Positions 24,974 to 35,518 of a stretch of 64,000 nucleotides of DNA are shown here, in pieces. The DNA comes from Cellvibrio sp. PSBB023 (GTDB lineage Bacteria; Pseudomonadota; Gammaproteobacteria; Pseudomonadales; Cellvibrionaceae). The notes beneath the pieces were generated by a model, which had not been told where the DNA came from, ran no database searches, and worked only from the letters and a program-made list of their open reading frames with translations. Within the stretch, counting starts at the first letter, position 1. Each line of letters opens with the position of its first letter. The DNA lies in contig NZ_CP019799.1 in NCBI RefSeq assembly GCF_002007605.1, forward strand, positions 1,302,001-1,366,000, given 5' to 3'. A program made the translations under genes and the position numbers.

Positions 24974-26985
24974 CAGGTTTTATCTTTGTTGCTATCGTCG
25001 TCCATATTATCCAATGGAAACAGGTTGTCAGCCATCAGGTCATCGGGCATTGAGAGGTCCATGCCGGGTGCATCGCCCATCGTGGTGCCATCTTCCATGG
25101 GAATAGGCGCTGCCGCTTCATTGGCAACATCGATCACTGGTTGAGTGTCTTTGCTACCCTCTTTCGCCGCCGCTTTTTTGAGCTCCTCAGGTGAAAGGTT
25201 TAAGGTTTTTTCCATTTCATCCAGTTCTGAGCGGCTGCCTTTACCGGCAATAACCCGATAGGCAACAAAGCCAAGTGCGAGAACCAAGAGATTGGCGACT
25301 GCAATAGCGATGTAAAGCCACAAGTTTGATTTTTCCTCTGCAGCGGGTGGTTCAGCGGCTACAGGAGCCTCTTCACTGCTTGAAGACGATGACTCAGCCG
25401 CATGGGAAACAGCCGAAGAAACTGCGCCCGTTACCGCCGCTTCGTCGGGGTAGAAAAAATCATCCAGCGCGATCACTTCACTCAAAGGGCTACCATCAAG
25501 CTGTTTGCCCGATACCTGCATGGAAATGTTATAGCGTGCAGTTTCTACAGGTGCGAACGAAAATTCCCAATGGGATTTTTCAATTGCATTCAACTCTCGC
25601 TCCAGATTGTTGTCGCGGGAGTTTTTAATGCTAGCGATCACTTTGGTCGTAGCTACATCAACCACTTCGAGATCCGCACTTAATTTATAGACATAGGTTT
25701 TTTTATCGCCGACTTGGTCGATGCGTCTCTCCAACTGGAATGCGGAGTCGCTGACATTAACGCGATGCACAAACTCGCGCTTGAAGGTTTTACCATCAAT
25801 CAGCACCTTAATGTCGTATGCACCTTGAGCACTAAAACCATCCAATTGATCCGCAAAAATGCCGTTTTCCGCCGCTGGCTTTGTCAGGGCACGGGTTTTG
25901 GTTTCCAGGCTATCCGCAGGTGTTATAAATACTTCACCCGTTAACAAGCTCAGAAAATCACTGTTGGTGACAGTTTCATTGTTGGCGATAAATGAATAGG
26001 CAAGATCCATGGTTTGATTGCGTTTAATGTTGCTGCTGAGAGGCTGAACCACTAGCTGCAAATTACTCACTACCGTCACACGGCTGCCCGGTGCCATTTC
26101 TGTTTTTACTTTCCACTGCCCTGCCACCGGTTGCTGGACTGTGATCAGGTCATATTTGTCGGTGCGATACCAATTGACGTTGTTGGCCGGATCGGTCGCT
26201 GAATACTCTTTACCATCGGGGGCAATAATCACGGTTGCTGGTACTTCGGCGCGGCGGAAAATCAGCGCGGTAAATTCTTTGATACTGCTATCGACCAAAA
26301 ACCCATTCTCATCAAGCGGCACACGCTCTGCAGGAACGGCTTGATCAAAAATGCGCAAAAAGGTCGCCATCAATTCATCGGCCGTTTCAGCTACTTCAAA
26401 AATCCCATCGGTTGCGATGGATAATTTTTTCATCAGTTCCTGATCCGCATCGGCAGAGAGTGCGATGGTGTGAATGCGGTAATCCGAGCTTTTTAAGCGC
26501 GGCAATAACTCTGTGAGTATACGCTTGCGCTCATTCAGGTTAACGACAGCTTCTTTGCTGATGTCTACAACACCGTCGGTCAACAAAATCACATTGCGGC
26601 GGTAATCACTCGAGGGGGTTGCGTAATCTGCCGCGGCAGTTTCAAGGGCAGCCCCAATATTGGTAAACAGGGCCACCGAATTAATGGCATTCGCTTTGGC
26701 TGCACCCTCTGTACGCCAAGGAGCATCCACTACACGATGCGGCACCAACATGTTGACCGATTGCCCAAATGTCCAAAGGCCGGCCTTACTTTGATCAGGT
26801 AGCAAGCGCACAATCAGATCCACTGCCGGTTTGCGCAAATTATTGGGATCCGTTTTTTTCATGCTGCCGGATATATCAATCACAACCCGCACATCCGCCG
26901 GTTTGGGCGCAGCAATTTCACTGGCACCACACACCGCAGATACCAGCAGGCATCCCGCCAATAAATAATAAATAACCTGTCGCAT
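24973..26985 (-). CDS. Membrane-anchored von Willebrand A domain protein
   Basis: A 670-residue protein of the TIGR03503 type. After a signal peptide (MRQVIYYLLAGCLLVSA) the vWA domain starts with DVRVVIDISGSM, an intact MIDAS DxSxS motif, and carries VILLTDGVVDISK further on. The middle part has beta-rich, Ig-like segments. A single transmembrane helix (LYIAIAVANLLVLALGFVAYRVIAG) lies near residue 585, followed by a short acidic cytoplasmic tail. So the vWA part faces the periplasm. Start 26985 is preferred because GGTGG lies eight bases upstream; ATG 26991 is too close to it. Role unknown. Confidence 0.85.
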   Translation of the reverse strand: MRQVIYYLLAGCLLVSAVCGASEIAAPKPADVRVVIDISGSMKKTDPNNLRKPAVDLIVRLLPDQSKAGLWTFGQSVNMLVPHRVVDAPWRTEGAAKANAINSVALFTNIGAALETAAADYATPSSDYRRNVILLTDGVVDISKEAVVNLNERKRILTELLPRLKSSDYRIHTIALSADADQELMKKLSIATDGIFEVAETADELMATFLRIFDQAVPAERVPLDENGFLVDSSIKEFTALIFRRAEVPATVIIAPDGKEYSATDPANNVNWYRTDKYDLITVQQPVAGQWKVKTEMAPGSRVTVVSNLQLVVQPLSSNIKRNQTMDLAYSFIANNETVTNSDFLSLLTGEVFITPADSLETKTRALTKPAAENGIFADQLDGFSAQGAYDIKVLIDGKTFKREFVHRVNVSDSAFQLERRIDQVGDKKTYVYKLSADLEVVDVATTKVIASIKNSRDNNLERELNAIEKSHWEFSFAPVETARYNISMQVSGKQLDGSPLSEVIALDDFFYPDEAAVTGAVSSAVSHAAESSSSSSEEAPVAAEPPAAEEKSNLWLYIAIAVANLLVLALGFVAYRVIAGKGSRSELDEMEKTLNLSPEELKKAAAKEGSKDTQPVIDVANEAAAPIPMEDGTTMGDAPGMDLSMPDDLMADNLFPLDNMDDDSNKDKT

Positions 26986-27127
26986 GAGCATTTCCACCAC
27001 AAAAAAATCCACTTTCGCCAGCCTGCATAAGCCTTTTTCTGGCGATATTGCCATTAGTTATAGCAGCTCAGCCCCGATTCGCCATTTATGAAAAAATCGT
27101 CTACGTAAAAAGGCTATTAATAAATGC

Positions 27128-27155
27128 AAAAAAGCCAGCGCTGAGGCTGGCTTTT
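27128..27155 (-). terminator. Terminator of the dnaX-ycgN operon
   Basis: AAAAGCCAGC (27130-27139) pairs with GCTGGCTTTT (27146-27155) and the minus-strand product ends in a T-run, after the last gene of the long leftward operon. Confidence 0.9.
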
Positions 27156-27183
27156 ATACAAGTGGCTCAAGAATCAGGCTGCT

Positions 27184-27714
27184 TTAACGGATTGCCCTGA
27201 TTGGCTCCTCACGCAGCAACTCGTCGCGCGCAATACGCTCTTCCCGGCTCAACCCTCTGCTGCTATTAGTGCGACGGGCTTGCGCTGTGTAATCAAAGTC
27301 CGGTTCGTCATCCTCAATATAAGATTGCTTACGGGATGATCGGCGCGACTGTTGATGGTGAGTTTCCGGCACATCGTAATCCGCCATGTGGCGATTGCGT
27401 GTCAGTAACTGATAAATGAGCGAGAGAATTAAAACACCACCCCATAAGCCCAGCATCAATTTCAACACGGGTTTGATGCTGGTAAAACCACCATCCATAA
27501 AACCAAACAACAATGTATAAACAGCAGGTGCCATGGTCATGGTTTCTGCATCAATCGCATAGGGAGTGAAGAGTACCACCGCCGCAGTAATCACAAAAAA
27601 ATGTGTTACTGCGCGACCAAAACGGCGAAACAGCAACCATGCCGCCAACACGCAACCTGTCGCACCTATCAGGTACAGCGTCCAGGCATATTGATAATCA
27701 GTCATATTTTCCAC
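27184..27714 (-). CDS. Small membrane protein of unknown function
   Basis: A 176-residue protein with three or four hydrophobic helices (residues about 10-28, 37-55, 63-75 and 83-105) and then a hydrophilic, Arg/Ser/Asp-rich cytoplasmic tail. The GTG start at 27714 is supported by AAGGAGG seven bases upstream. It is the last gene of the dnaX-ybaB-recR-rnd-ycgL-ycgN run. Family not recognised; homologues next to ycgN would support a conserved unit. Confidence 0.7.
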   Translation of the reverse strand: MENMTDYQYAWTLYLIGATGCVLAAWLLFRRFGRAVTHFFVITAAVVLFTPYAIDAETMTMAPAVYTLLFGFMDGGFTSIKPVLKLMLGLWGGVLILSLIYQLLTRNRHMADYDVPETHHQQSRRSSRKQSYIEDDEPDFDYTAQARRTNSSRGLSREERIARDELLREEPIRAIR

Positions 27715-27756
27715 GAGAAAGCCTCCTTCCGGCTCACCACGACTGGCCGCAGCCGA

Positions 27757-28200
27757 TTAATTAACCCAGCGAATAACATAATCTTCAAAATCCTCAGGAT
27801 TTACATCCCGCTCATGCACTACACGCCCCGCCACCGACACACCGGCCTTGTGCACCGAATCCGGGTCACCAGACACCAATGGGTGCCAATCAAACAGCGG
27901 TATACCCTCGGCGATAAGCCGATAAGCACAGGTTTCCGGCAGCCAGTAGGTCTCTTTGACGCTATCTGGTGTAAGCACAGCACAGGCTTCTACCAATTGC
28001 TGACGATCAGTGTATTCCTGACAGCGGCAGGTGTCATGATCCAAATAGCGACAGGCAACCTTGGTGTAATAAACATCACCAGTGTCTTCGTCTTCCAGTT
28101 TGTGCAGACAACATTTACCGCAACCGTCGCAGAGGGATTCAAACTCCTCGGCGGACATATCCTGCAATGTTTTACGCTGCCAAAAAACCTGTTGTGCCAT
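27757..28200 (-). CDS. ycgN: YcgN family Cys-cluster protein
   Basis: A 147-residue UPF0260/YcgN protein. The CxxCxxxCC-type cluster FESLCDGCGKCCLHKLED and further cysteines in VACRYLDHDTCRCQEY and PETCAYRL point to Zn or Fe-S binding. The start is ATG 28200, with GGA upstream; an in-frame TTG at 28206 is less likely. Biochemical role unknown. The rnd-ycgL-ycgN order is also found in pseudomonads. Confidence 0.9.
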   Translation of the reverse strand: MAQQVFWQRKTLQDMSAEEFESLCDGCGKCCLHKLEDEDTGDVYYTKVACRYLDHDTCRCQEYTDRQQLVEACAVLTPDSVKETYWLPETCAYRLIAEGIPLFDWHPLVSGDPDSVHKAGVSVAGRVVHERDVNPEDFEDYVIRWVN

Positions 28201-28262
28201 GAGCAATCCGAATCAATAGCCTGTTTGAGTAAATCGCCTTTCCAGGCAGAAAAGTAACCGGG

Positions 28263-28559
28263 CTACTGCCCGGCCAGTTTGGAATTCAGTGCGCGCAAGC
28301 GCTCGGCTTCCGGGTCACGATCATGGCGAGGGGGCAATTGCAAATAAAATCCCTGGGTCTCCAAACTTTCAGCCACCTTTTCAACCGAGGCATGAGCCAG
28401 TTTTTTACCTGGCGTCAGCAGCAACACCATTGCCTGCTGGGGTTTGCCAAACAATTTCAACAAATCCTCTGGCACCTTGCTTAAGCCCTCTTCCTTTATC
28501 ACATAGAGATACATGCCCTCTTCCCTGGAGCTGCGGTAAATTTCACAAATAATTTTCAC
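28263..28559 (-). CDS. ycgL: YcgL domain protein
   Basis: A 98-residue YcgL protein with the typical start CEIYRSSREEGMYLYV and the block FGKP..AMVLLLTPGKKLA. It overlaps the rnd stop by four bases, which suggests coupled translation. Function is unknown; the co-occurrence with RNase D hints at RNA-related work. Confidence 0.92.
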   Translation of the reverse strand: MKIICEIYRSSREEGMYLYVIKEEGLSKVPEDLLKLFGKPQQAMVLLLTPGKKLAHASVEKVAESLETQGFYLQLPPRHDRDPEAERLRALNSKLAGQ

Positions 28560-29728
28560 TGGGATTCACCCTGTTGTTGAAGGTTTTGCAAGGGCGCATT
28601 TTGCTGCTGGACAATGCGCAACAACCCCTCGCCGATCAAATCGTAACGCCAGCCTAGCAAGCGTTCGGGCAAGCGATACTCGCCCCCATTCATACCGGAA
28701 CGCACTAACTGCTCATAATCTTTTTTACGAATCAATACTTCTGGCGGTAGCTGCGCCTGCTCAGCAAATTCACGCACATAATTTTTCAAGGCTTTCATCA
28801 GCGGCCCCTCGCTTTGCGCCAAAGGCGGGTCGAGGCGCGCGGGCCACGCAGAAGCATCAAGGTCCAATGCCTCGGCCACAATAGACAATAGCGTGTCACT
28901 ATCATTTTTCAGTGTGCGCGAAGGGATATCCGGTACCCGCTGCAGTTGTGAGGCATCCTGAATTCTTTTGCGCGCAATTTCCCACAGCGATGGTTCTTTG
29001 ATCAGACGATTGCGTGGGATATCCCGTGCGCGCGCTTCGGTTTCGCGCCAAATACACAGTGCTTTTAAAATCAACAATTCCTGTTCGCGCAATTTCCAGG
29101 CAAATGCCACCTTTTGGTAGGCATCACTAAAATCATCGGCCTTGCGAGCATTTGTCACTACATCGGCACAGTCACTTTTTACCCAGGCCAAGCGCTCACT
29201 GGTTTTGAGCAATTGCAGCAATTTGCCGTACACAATCAACATGTGGGCAACATCGAGTGCGGCATACTTTAATTGCGCCGCACTGAGCGGACGCTGTAGC
29301 CAATCCGAGCGGGTTTCCTCTTTGGGAATCTCAATGGCGAGCAGGCTTTTAACCAGATTGGCGTAACCCAAACCAAAACCCAATCCAGCAAAGGCCGCCG
29401 CAATCTGGGTATCAAATAAAGGGGATGGCACAACGCCCAACCAGCGCTGGAACACTTCCATATCTTCCGAGCAGGAGTGCAATACTTTGGTCACTGCCGG
29501 GTTAAGCATCAAGGCGCGCAAGGGTTCCAGATCGCTAATCGTCAGCGGATCAATTAAATAGCAGCCCTTGCCATCGCCAATTTGTAGCAACCCGGCAATG
29601 GGATAAAAGGTATCGCTACGCATGAATTCGGTATCAATCGCCAGCGCCGCTTGCTGTTGCCAGCAGGCGCACAATTCAGCGAGTTGATCGTCTTGATCAA
29701 TCCAGATAGGTTCGGTGGGAATCAGCAT
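28556..29728 (-). CDS. rnd: Ribonuclease D
   Basis: A 390-residue 3'-5' exoribonuclease that trims tRNA precursors. The DEDD catalytic motifs are visible: DTEFMRSDTFYP (DxE), LHSCSEDMEVF, and the YAALDVAHMLIVY block with the last Asp. Two HRDC domains occupy the C-terminal half, starting about residue 205 (LREQELLILKALCIWRE). It lies five bases downstream of recR and is in the same operon. Confidence 0.95.
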   Translation of the reverse strand: MLIPTEPIWIDQDDQLAELCACWQQQAALAIDTEFMRSDTFYPIAGLLQIGDGKGCYLIDPLTISDLEPLRALMLNPAVTKVLHSCSEDMEVFQRWLGVVPSPLFDTQIAAAFAGLGFGLGYANLVKSLLAIEIPKEETRSDWLQRPLSAAQLKYAALDVAHMLIVYGKLLQLLKTSERLAWVKSDCADVVTNARKADDFSDAYQKVAFAWKLREQELLILKALCIWRETEARARDIPRNRLIKEPSLWEIARKRIQDASQLQRVPDIPSRTLKNDSDTLLSIVAEALDLDASAWPARLDPPLAQSEGPLMKALKNYVREFAEQAQLPPEVLIRKKDYEQLVRSGMNGGEYRLPERLLGWRYDLIGEGLLRIVQQQNAPLQNLQQQGESQ

Positions 29729-29733
29729 TAAAA

Positions 29734-30327
29734 TTACAAACTTCTACGAGAGGAAAAAGCGTGGGCAAGCGTACCGCCATCAATGAACTCCAGCTCGCCC
29801 CCCAGTGGTACACCGTGGGCAATACGCGAGACTGTCACATTCAGGTTTTTGGCGCGCTCACTGATGTAGTAGGCTGTCGCCTCGCCTTCTACTGTGGGAT
29901 TGGTCGCCAGAATAACTTCGGTGATGGGCTCTTGTTGCAACAAGTTAATTAATTGATCAACGCCTATATCTTCCGGCCCAATACCATCGATGGGCGATAA
30001 ATGCCCAAGCAGTACAAAATATTTGCCCTGATAGGTTCCCGCCTGTTCGATAGCCAGGACATCACCTGGCGTTTCAACCACACACAGCAAGCTATTATCG
30101 CGTCGATTATTGGCGCAAATACCGCAGTGAGTTTGCTCGGTCAGGGTACGACAGCGTTGGCAGCGGCCAACACCTTCAACAGCTTTGTGCAAACTCAGCG
30201 CAAGACGCTCGGCACCAGCGCGATCTCGCTCCAACAGGTGCAAGGCCATACGCTGTGCGGATTTTGGACCGACACCGGGCAAGCAGCGCAAAGATGCCAT
30301 CAGCTCGTCGATTAAAGGGCTGAACAT
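29734..30327 (-). CDS. recR: Recombination mediator RecR
   Basis: A 197-residue RecR. The helix-hairpin-helix [17 protein letters not shown], the zinc site CQRC...CGIC and the Toprim segment [12 protein letters not shown]...[14 protein letters not shown] are present. It acts with RecF and RecO to load RecA on gaps. The order dnaX-ybaB-recR is highly conserved in bacteria. Confidence 0.97.
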   Translation of the reverse strand: MFSPLIDELMASLRCLPGVGPKSAQRMALHLLERDRAGAERLALSLHKAVEGVGRCQRCRTLTEQTHCGICANNRRDNSLLCVVETPGDVLAIEQAGTYQGKYFVLLGHLSPIDGIGPEDIGVDQLINLLQQEPITEVILATNPTVEGEATAYYISERAKNLNVTVSRIAHGVPLGGELEFIDGGTLAHAFSSRRSL

Positions 30328-30350
30328 AAAATTACTCGATCAGTAGCGAA

Positions 30351-30671
30351 TTAGAATGGCATTTTAAAATCAGGCGGGATGCCCATACCGGCGGTCATTT
30401 TGGCCATTTGCTCGCGACTTTGTGTTTCCACTTTGCGCACAGCATCGTTAACGGCAGCGGCCAGTAAATCTTCCAGCATTTCTTTGTCTTCCGTCATCAA
30501 GCTGTCATCAATGTGTACGCGCTTGACGTCGTGACGACCATTCATCACCACAGAAACCAAACCGGCGCCAGCCTCACCTTTGACTTCAGCTTTCGCCAAA
30601 TCCTCTTGCATTTTCTGCATATTGGCTTGCATTTGCTGCGCTTGTTTCATCAAATCGCCTAGACCTTGCAT
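30351..30671 (-). CDS. ybaB: YbaB/EbfC nucleoid-associated protein
   Basis: A 106-residue YbaB/EbfC family protein with an N-terminal helix rich in Met/Gln ([24 protein letters not shown]) and the core [16 protein letters not shown]. It binds DNA as a dimer. It lies between dnaX and recR with short gaps. Confidence 0.96.
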   Translation of the reverse strand: MQGLGDLMKQAQQMQANMQKMQEDLAKAEVKGEAGAGLVSVVMNGRHDVKRVHIDDSLMTEDKEMLEDLLAAAVNDAVRKVETQSREQMAKMTAGMGIPPDFKMPF

Positions 30672-30733
30672 AGCGTCCTCTCTTCATTAAATCAGTGAAT
30701 AGTGCGTCGATTCATTATCAGCAATCAACGGTA

Positions 30734-32740
30734 TCAATTAACGGGCTGTATGGTTTCTTCACGCAATGTCGCACCGAACTGGGCGATTAACTGCTGCACT
30801 ATAGGGTCGTTTTTGATCGCATGGATGGCATCCTGCAACCGCTCTTCGCGCAAGCGAATTGCCATCATTGAAGGCGTTTCTGCGGTCACTTGTCCCAACT
30901 GGATACGAACAACTACCGGTTCGACAAAATAATCGCCCAGCAAATCGGCCAAGCGCTTTTCATGGCTCACGTCATAAAGCGTACTGTTGGCTTCATCCAA
31001 CACAAAAAAGAACTCATTTCCCTGGCGCTTCACCATTTGGCAGTTAGCCACTGTACTTTGCAGAATACCGGTCACACCCAAGCCCAGGTAAATTTCCGTC
31101 CAATCCGCCGGGCCGGCTTGCTCATAGGGTACTTTACGTAGCGCTTTTGCTGCCGGGCGCGGAGTAACAGCAGCGACATTACTTTCCATTGGGACTGGTG
31201 CCACCAGGTCAATCGGCGGCGTGGCCGCCTCAGGCTTTTTTGGTTCGATTACCTCGGTAACCGGCTCCGCTGACGGCATTTCGTAATAGGCTGGCGCCTG
31301 TGCGTATTCTGCATATTCGTCGTCAGGCACATTTTCATAAGAGGCGTCATAGGGCGGTGGCTCAGATATCGCCGCCGCATTCGCGACTGTCGCTGGAGGC
31401 TGTTCAACCACAGGCGTAGTGACCTGTGGCGTAACTGGTGCCTCTTGGGCATCGCTCACAGGCGCTCTAGTCACCACCGCCTCTGGCGTGGGCGGTGTAG
31501 TCACTGGCTCAACTGCTGCTACAGGAGGGGCGACAGGCTGGGGTTGAGCTTGAGGCTGCGCCTGAGGCGATGACGTTTGAATAGCGGGTGCCGCTACCTG
31601 TGCTTTTAAGGGAGTATTGGTCTGCGGCAATGCCTGGGTCGGCATTTCAATAACACCCTGCGGTTTGAACGCCAACATGCGCAGTAAAACCATTTCAAAC
31701 CCGGCGCGAGGATCCGGTGCAAGGGGCAAGTCGCGGCGTCCCAACAAGGCGGTTTGATAAAACAACTGCACATCTTCCGAGGGCAATTGCTGGGCAAGCT
31801 GCATGATGCGCTCGCGATCGCCATGACTGTTGTCCACCGCTTCCGGCAAGGCCTGGGCAATGGCGATCCGGTGTAAAACCGCCAACATTTCAGCAATGGC
31901 ACTGGCGTAATCCGGCGCCTGCTCCGACATGCGCTCAACCGCTGCCAATACCGCGCGACCATCCAGCGATGCCAGCGCGTTCACTATGTCGTACACCGCC
32001 GTTTGGTCGATAGTGCCTAGCATGGCACTGACTTCCGCTTCAGTAATTTTGCCCGATCCGTAGGCGATAGCCTGATCGGTCAAACTCATCGCATCGCGCA
32101 TACTGCCATCGGCAGCGCGCCCCAGATGCCAAAGCGCTGATTCTTCAAAGGGAACCAACTCCTCATTCAACACAAACTTTAAATGCTGAACGATGCGCTC
32201 GGGGTTCATATTCTTGAGGTTGAACTGCAAACAGCGCGACAGAATGGTCATCGGCAATTTTTGCGGGTCGGTCGTCGCCAGCAAAAATTTTACATGGGGT
32301 GGAGGTTCTTCCAAGGTTTTCAGCAAGGCATTGAAGCTGCTGTTGGAGAGCATATGCACTTCGTCGATCAGGTAGACCTTGTAACGGCCACGGGTCGGTG
32401 CGTACTGCACATTTTCAAGTAGTTCGCGGGTGTCTTCGACCTTGGTGCGTGAGGCCGCATCCACTTCAATCAAATCAACAAAGCGGCCTTCGGCAATTTC
32501 ACGGCAACTGGCGCATTGACCACAGGGTTCAGAGCTGACACCGGTTTCGCAGTTGAGGCATTTGGCAAGAATCCGCGCAATAGTGGTTTTACCCACACCG
32601 CGGGTGCCGGTAAACAGATAAGCGTGGTGCAAGCGATTATGGTCCAGCGCATTAATCAAAGCCTGCAGGACATGCTCCTGCCCGACCATCTCCCGGAACA
32701 CACGCGGGCGCCACTTGCGCGCCAGAACTTGATAGCTCAT
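30734..32740 (-). CDS. dnaX: DNA polymerase III tau/gamma subunits
   Basis: A 668-residue clamp-loader subunit (tau). The start MSYQVLARKWRP at 32740 is the family start; upstream in-frame codons are not conserved. Walker A is GTRGVGKTT, then four zinc Cys in CLNCE..SEPCGQCASC, DEVHMLSNSSFNALLKTLEEPP and the SRC sensor motif. From about residue 370 a Pro/Ala/Gln-rich linker leads to the C-terminal domain V that binds the polymerase. Inside the linker lies a complete -1 frameshift signal (listed separately) that would give a gamma form of about 503 residues. It heads the operon with ybaB, recR and rnd. Confidence 0.97.
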   Translation of the reverse strand: MSYQVLARKWRPRVFREMVGQEHVLQALINALDHNRLHHAYLFTGTRGVGKTTIARILAKCLNCETGVSSEPCGQCASCREIAEGRFVDLIEVDAASRTKVEDTRELLENVQYAPTRGRYKVYLIDEVHMLSNSSFNALLKTLEEPPPHVKFLLATTDPQKLPMTILSRCLQFNLKNMNPERIVQHLKFVLNEELVPFEESALWHLGRAADGSMRDAMSLTDQAIAYGSGKITEAEVSAMLGTIDQTAVYDIVNALASLDGRAVLAAVERMSEQAPDYASAIAEMLAVLHRIAIAQALPEAVDNSHGDRERIMQLAQQLPSEDVQLFYQTALLGRRDLPLAPDPRAGFEMVLLRMLAFKPQGVIEMPTQALPQTNTPLKAQVAAPAIQTSSPQAQPQAQPQPVAPPVAAVEPVTTPPTPEAVVTRAPVSDAQEAPVTPQVTTPVVEQPPATVANAAAISEPPPYDASYENVPDDEYAEYAQAPAYYEMPSAEPVTEVIEPKKPEAATPPIDLVAPVPMESNVAAVTPRPAAKALRKVPYEQAGPADWTEIYLGLGVTGILQSTVANCQMVKRQGNEFFFVLDEANSTLYDVSHEKRLADLLGDYFVEPVVVRIQLGQVTAETPSMMAIRLREERLQDAIHAIKNDPIVQQLIAQFGATLREETIQPVN
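31215..31255 (-). promoter_or_regulatory. Programmed -1 frameshift signal in dnaX
   Basis: On the minus strand the order is GAGG (31255-31252), ten bases, the slippery heptamer A AAA AAG (31241-31235) in the correct phase, then in the -1 frame GCC and a TGA stop (31232-31230). A hairpin follows at once, GGCGGC (31229-31224) pairing with GCCGCC (31220-31215). This copies all three elements of the E. coli dnaX site: internal SD, slippery site and 3' stem-loop. Confidence 0.88.
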
Positions 32741-33337
<597 letters not shown>

Positions 33338-33835
33338 ATGGCAACAGTGACCCTCAAAGGGAACCCATTTAATACAAACGGTAATCTGCCTGCAGCTGGC
33401 AGCAAAGCTCCGGACTTTAAATTGGTTAAAACAGATTTATCGGAAGTGTCGCTGGCAGATTTGGCTGGCAAGCGTGTTGTATTAAATATTTTCCCCAGTG
33501 TGGACACACCCACTTGTGCACAATCTGTGCGTACATTTAATGCACAAGCCAGCGCATTGGAAAACACCGTTGTGGTTTGTGCCTCACAGGATTTACCGTT
33601 TGCCTTGGCTCGCTTTTGCGGCGCCGAAGGCCTTGATAAAGTTATCCCTGCCTCCGCCTTCCGCTCCACCTTCGCGGGTGACTACGGCGTAAAACTGGTT
33701 GATGGCCCTCTGACCGGCTTGACTGCACGCGCAGTGGTAGTTGTGGGTACCGATGGAAAAGTGCTCCATACCGAACTGGTTAGCGAAGTGGCTCACGAAC
33801 CAAACTATGACGCTGCATTGAAAGCATTGGCATAA
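33338..33835 (+). CDS. tpx: Thiol peroxidase Tpx
   Basis: A 165-residue atypical 2-Cys peroxiredoxin reducing H2O2 and lipid peroxides with thioredoxin. The peroxidatic Cys60 is in [14 protein letters not shown] and the resolving Cys94 in [13 protein letters not shown]. Length and N-terminus match E. coli Tpx, though the gene carries an additional Cys81. It is a single-gene unit closed by a strong terminator. Confidence 0.97.
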   Translation: MATVTLKGNPFNTNGNLPAAGSKAPDFKLVKTDLSEVSLADLAGKRVVLNIFPSVDTPTCAQSVRTFNAQASALENTVVVCASQDLPFALARFCGAEGLDKVIPASAFRSTFAGDYGVKLVDGPLTGLTARAVVVVGTDGKVLHTELVSEVAHEPNYDAALKALA

Positions 33836-33855
33836 ACATCACAGCATAGCCACCG

Positions 33856-33882
33856 AACGCCAGCATCATGCTGGCGTTTTTA
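33856..33882 (+). terminator. Terminator after tpx
   Basis: AACGCCAGCAT and ATGCTGGCGTT form an almost perfect palindrome (33856-33878) followed by TTTTTATTT. Confidence 0.9.
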
Positions 33883-34054
33883 TTTGTGCCTCTCACCTAC
33901 TCCACTCAAACTTATTATCAAAAATATTTTTTATGCTTAAAGACTCTTAAAAAATTCAATTTTTTAAGTCGGCCAGCGCCGCCGCCGTCAGTCGACACCT
34001 ATACTCTGTTCTGAAACCACGTTGTGTTAGTGACAATCAGGAAGCGGAGTGCCA

Positions 34055-35518
34055 ATGCTCACTCAGGATGAAACACAAGAATCCGGCAGCGACTTTACCC
34101 GGGAGCTATTGGATGCCGTTCCCGCAGGCATTATTGTCAGCCGCCAGGATGGCAGAATCAGCTATATCAATGAAGAAGCCGGACGTTTGTTTGGTTATTC
34201 GCGCGCAGAGTTAATTAACCAGAATATCGAACTATTATTGCCGGATCGCTTCAGTGGCGATCACGCCCAGTTGCGTCAAAGTTATTTGCAGCAACCCTCT
34301 ACCCGCTATATGGGCGCTGGTCGCGACCTTTATGGCAAACGCAAAGACCATACCGAATTTCCGCTGGAAATTGGCCTGCGCCCACTGATTGCCGATGGCG
34401 AGCGCTTTGTGGTGGCCACCATTGTCAACATCACCCGACGCAAACAACTTGAGGAGCGATTGTCCGCTGTTATAGACGCGTCTCCCTATGGCCAACTTCT
34501 GGTCGATGACAAGGGCATCATCCAACTTATCAACCCCAGCTTGTTAGCCGTGTTCGGATATGAAAAAACTGAACTGCTGGGCAAGTCCATGGATATTTTA
34601 TTGCCAGAACGCTATCGCGAAGGCCATCAAAAATTGCGCGATGGTTATGCCCAAAAACCGTCACTCCGCGCTATGGGACTTGGTCGCGATTTAACGGGCA
34701 GGCATAAAAATGGCACAGAAATTCCAATCGAGATCGGACTGAGTCCGGTAGATAGTGATGCAGGGAAAATGACGCTGGCGGTTGTCACGGATATCTCTGA
34801 AAGAAAACGGCTGGAACTCAACTTGAAACAGGCGAATGCTCACCTGGAAGAGTTTACCTATGTCGCCTCCCACGATTTGAAATCTCCCCTGCGCGGTATT
34901 GCCGATTTAGTGGAATGGATTGGCGAAGACTTGGGCACTGACACTCCAGAACCTGTGCTCAATAATATTGGCCGCATTAAAATTCGCATCGGGCGCATGG
35001 AGCGCTTGATTGAAGATCTGCTGCTTTACGCCCGCGCCGGTCGGCGCCATAAAGAATCGAGCGCAGTAAATGTGCCCGAGCTGATCAGCAATATTATTGA
35101 GATGCATCCTGTTCCTGCGGGCTTCACCATCAAGCAAGATATACGCATCAATGAAATTTTTGCCGCCAAAACACCGCTGGAAACGGTATTGCGCAACCTG
35201 TTTAGCAATGCACTGAAACACCACCATGGCACCACACCTGAAATAGTCATCAGCGCCGAGTCCAGTGGTAGCTACTGTTTATTTAAAGTCACAGACAACG
35301 GTCCCGGCATTCCTGAAATTGCCCAAGAGCGGGTATTTCGCCTATTTCAAACATTAACCAGCAACGATAACGGAGGCAGTGGAATAGGTTTAGCCCTGGC
35401 AAAACGATTGACTGAAAGCCACGGCGGACAAATTGAACTCATCAGTAACAGTGAGCGACCAGGCTGTAGTTTTCATGTGTGGTGGCCGCGTTTCTCGAGG
35501 AAAGATATCGATGATTAA
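34055..35518 (+). CDS. Soluble PAS-PAS histidine kinase
   Basis: A 487-residue kinase with no membrane helix. Two PAS domains of the same kind (residues about 14-135 and 140-260) share the pattern LLPDRF/LLPERY....MG.GRDL.GK/RHK. The H-box is in YVASHDLKSPLRG (about residue 275) and the ATPase domain has NLFSNALKH, DNGPGIPE and GSGIGLALAK. The DLKSPLR H-box is of the type found in kinases paired with Rcp-like receivers, and one follows directly, overlapping by eight bases. ATG 34055 has GGAG five bases upstream. Confidence 0.9.
   Translation: MLTQDETQESGSDFTRELLDAVPAGIIVSRQDGRISYINEEAGRLFGYSRAELINQNIELLLPDRFSGDHAQLRQSYLQQPSTRYMGAGRDLYGKRKDHTEFPLEIGLRPLIADGERFVVATIVNITRRKQLEERLSAVIDASPYGQLLVDDKGIIQLINPSLLAVFGYEKTELLGKSMDILLPERYREGHQKLRDGYAQKPSLRAMGLGRDLTGRHKNGTEIPIEIGLSPVDSDAGKMTLAVVTDISERKRLELNLKQANAHLEEFTYVASHDLKSPLRGIADLVEWIGEDLGTDTPEPVLNNIGRIKIRIGRMERLIEDLLLYARAGRRHKESSAVNVPELISNIIEMHPVPAGFTIKQDIRINEIFAAKTPLETVLRNLFSNALKHHHGTTPEIVISAESSGSYCLFKVTDNGPGIPEIAQERVFRLFQTLTSNDNGGSGIGLALAKRLTESHGGQIELISNSERPGCSFHVWWPRFSRKDIDD

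Noticed and set aside
27601..28257. Open frame of 218 codons on the plus strand
   Set aside because: It lies antisense to ycgN and the membrane protein gene, both of which have clear family or start evidence; its translation shows no recognisable sequence.
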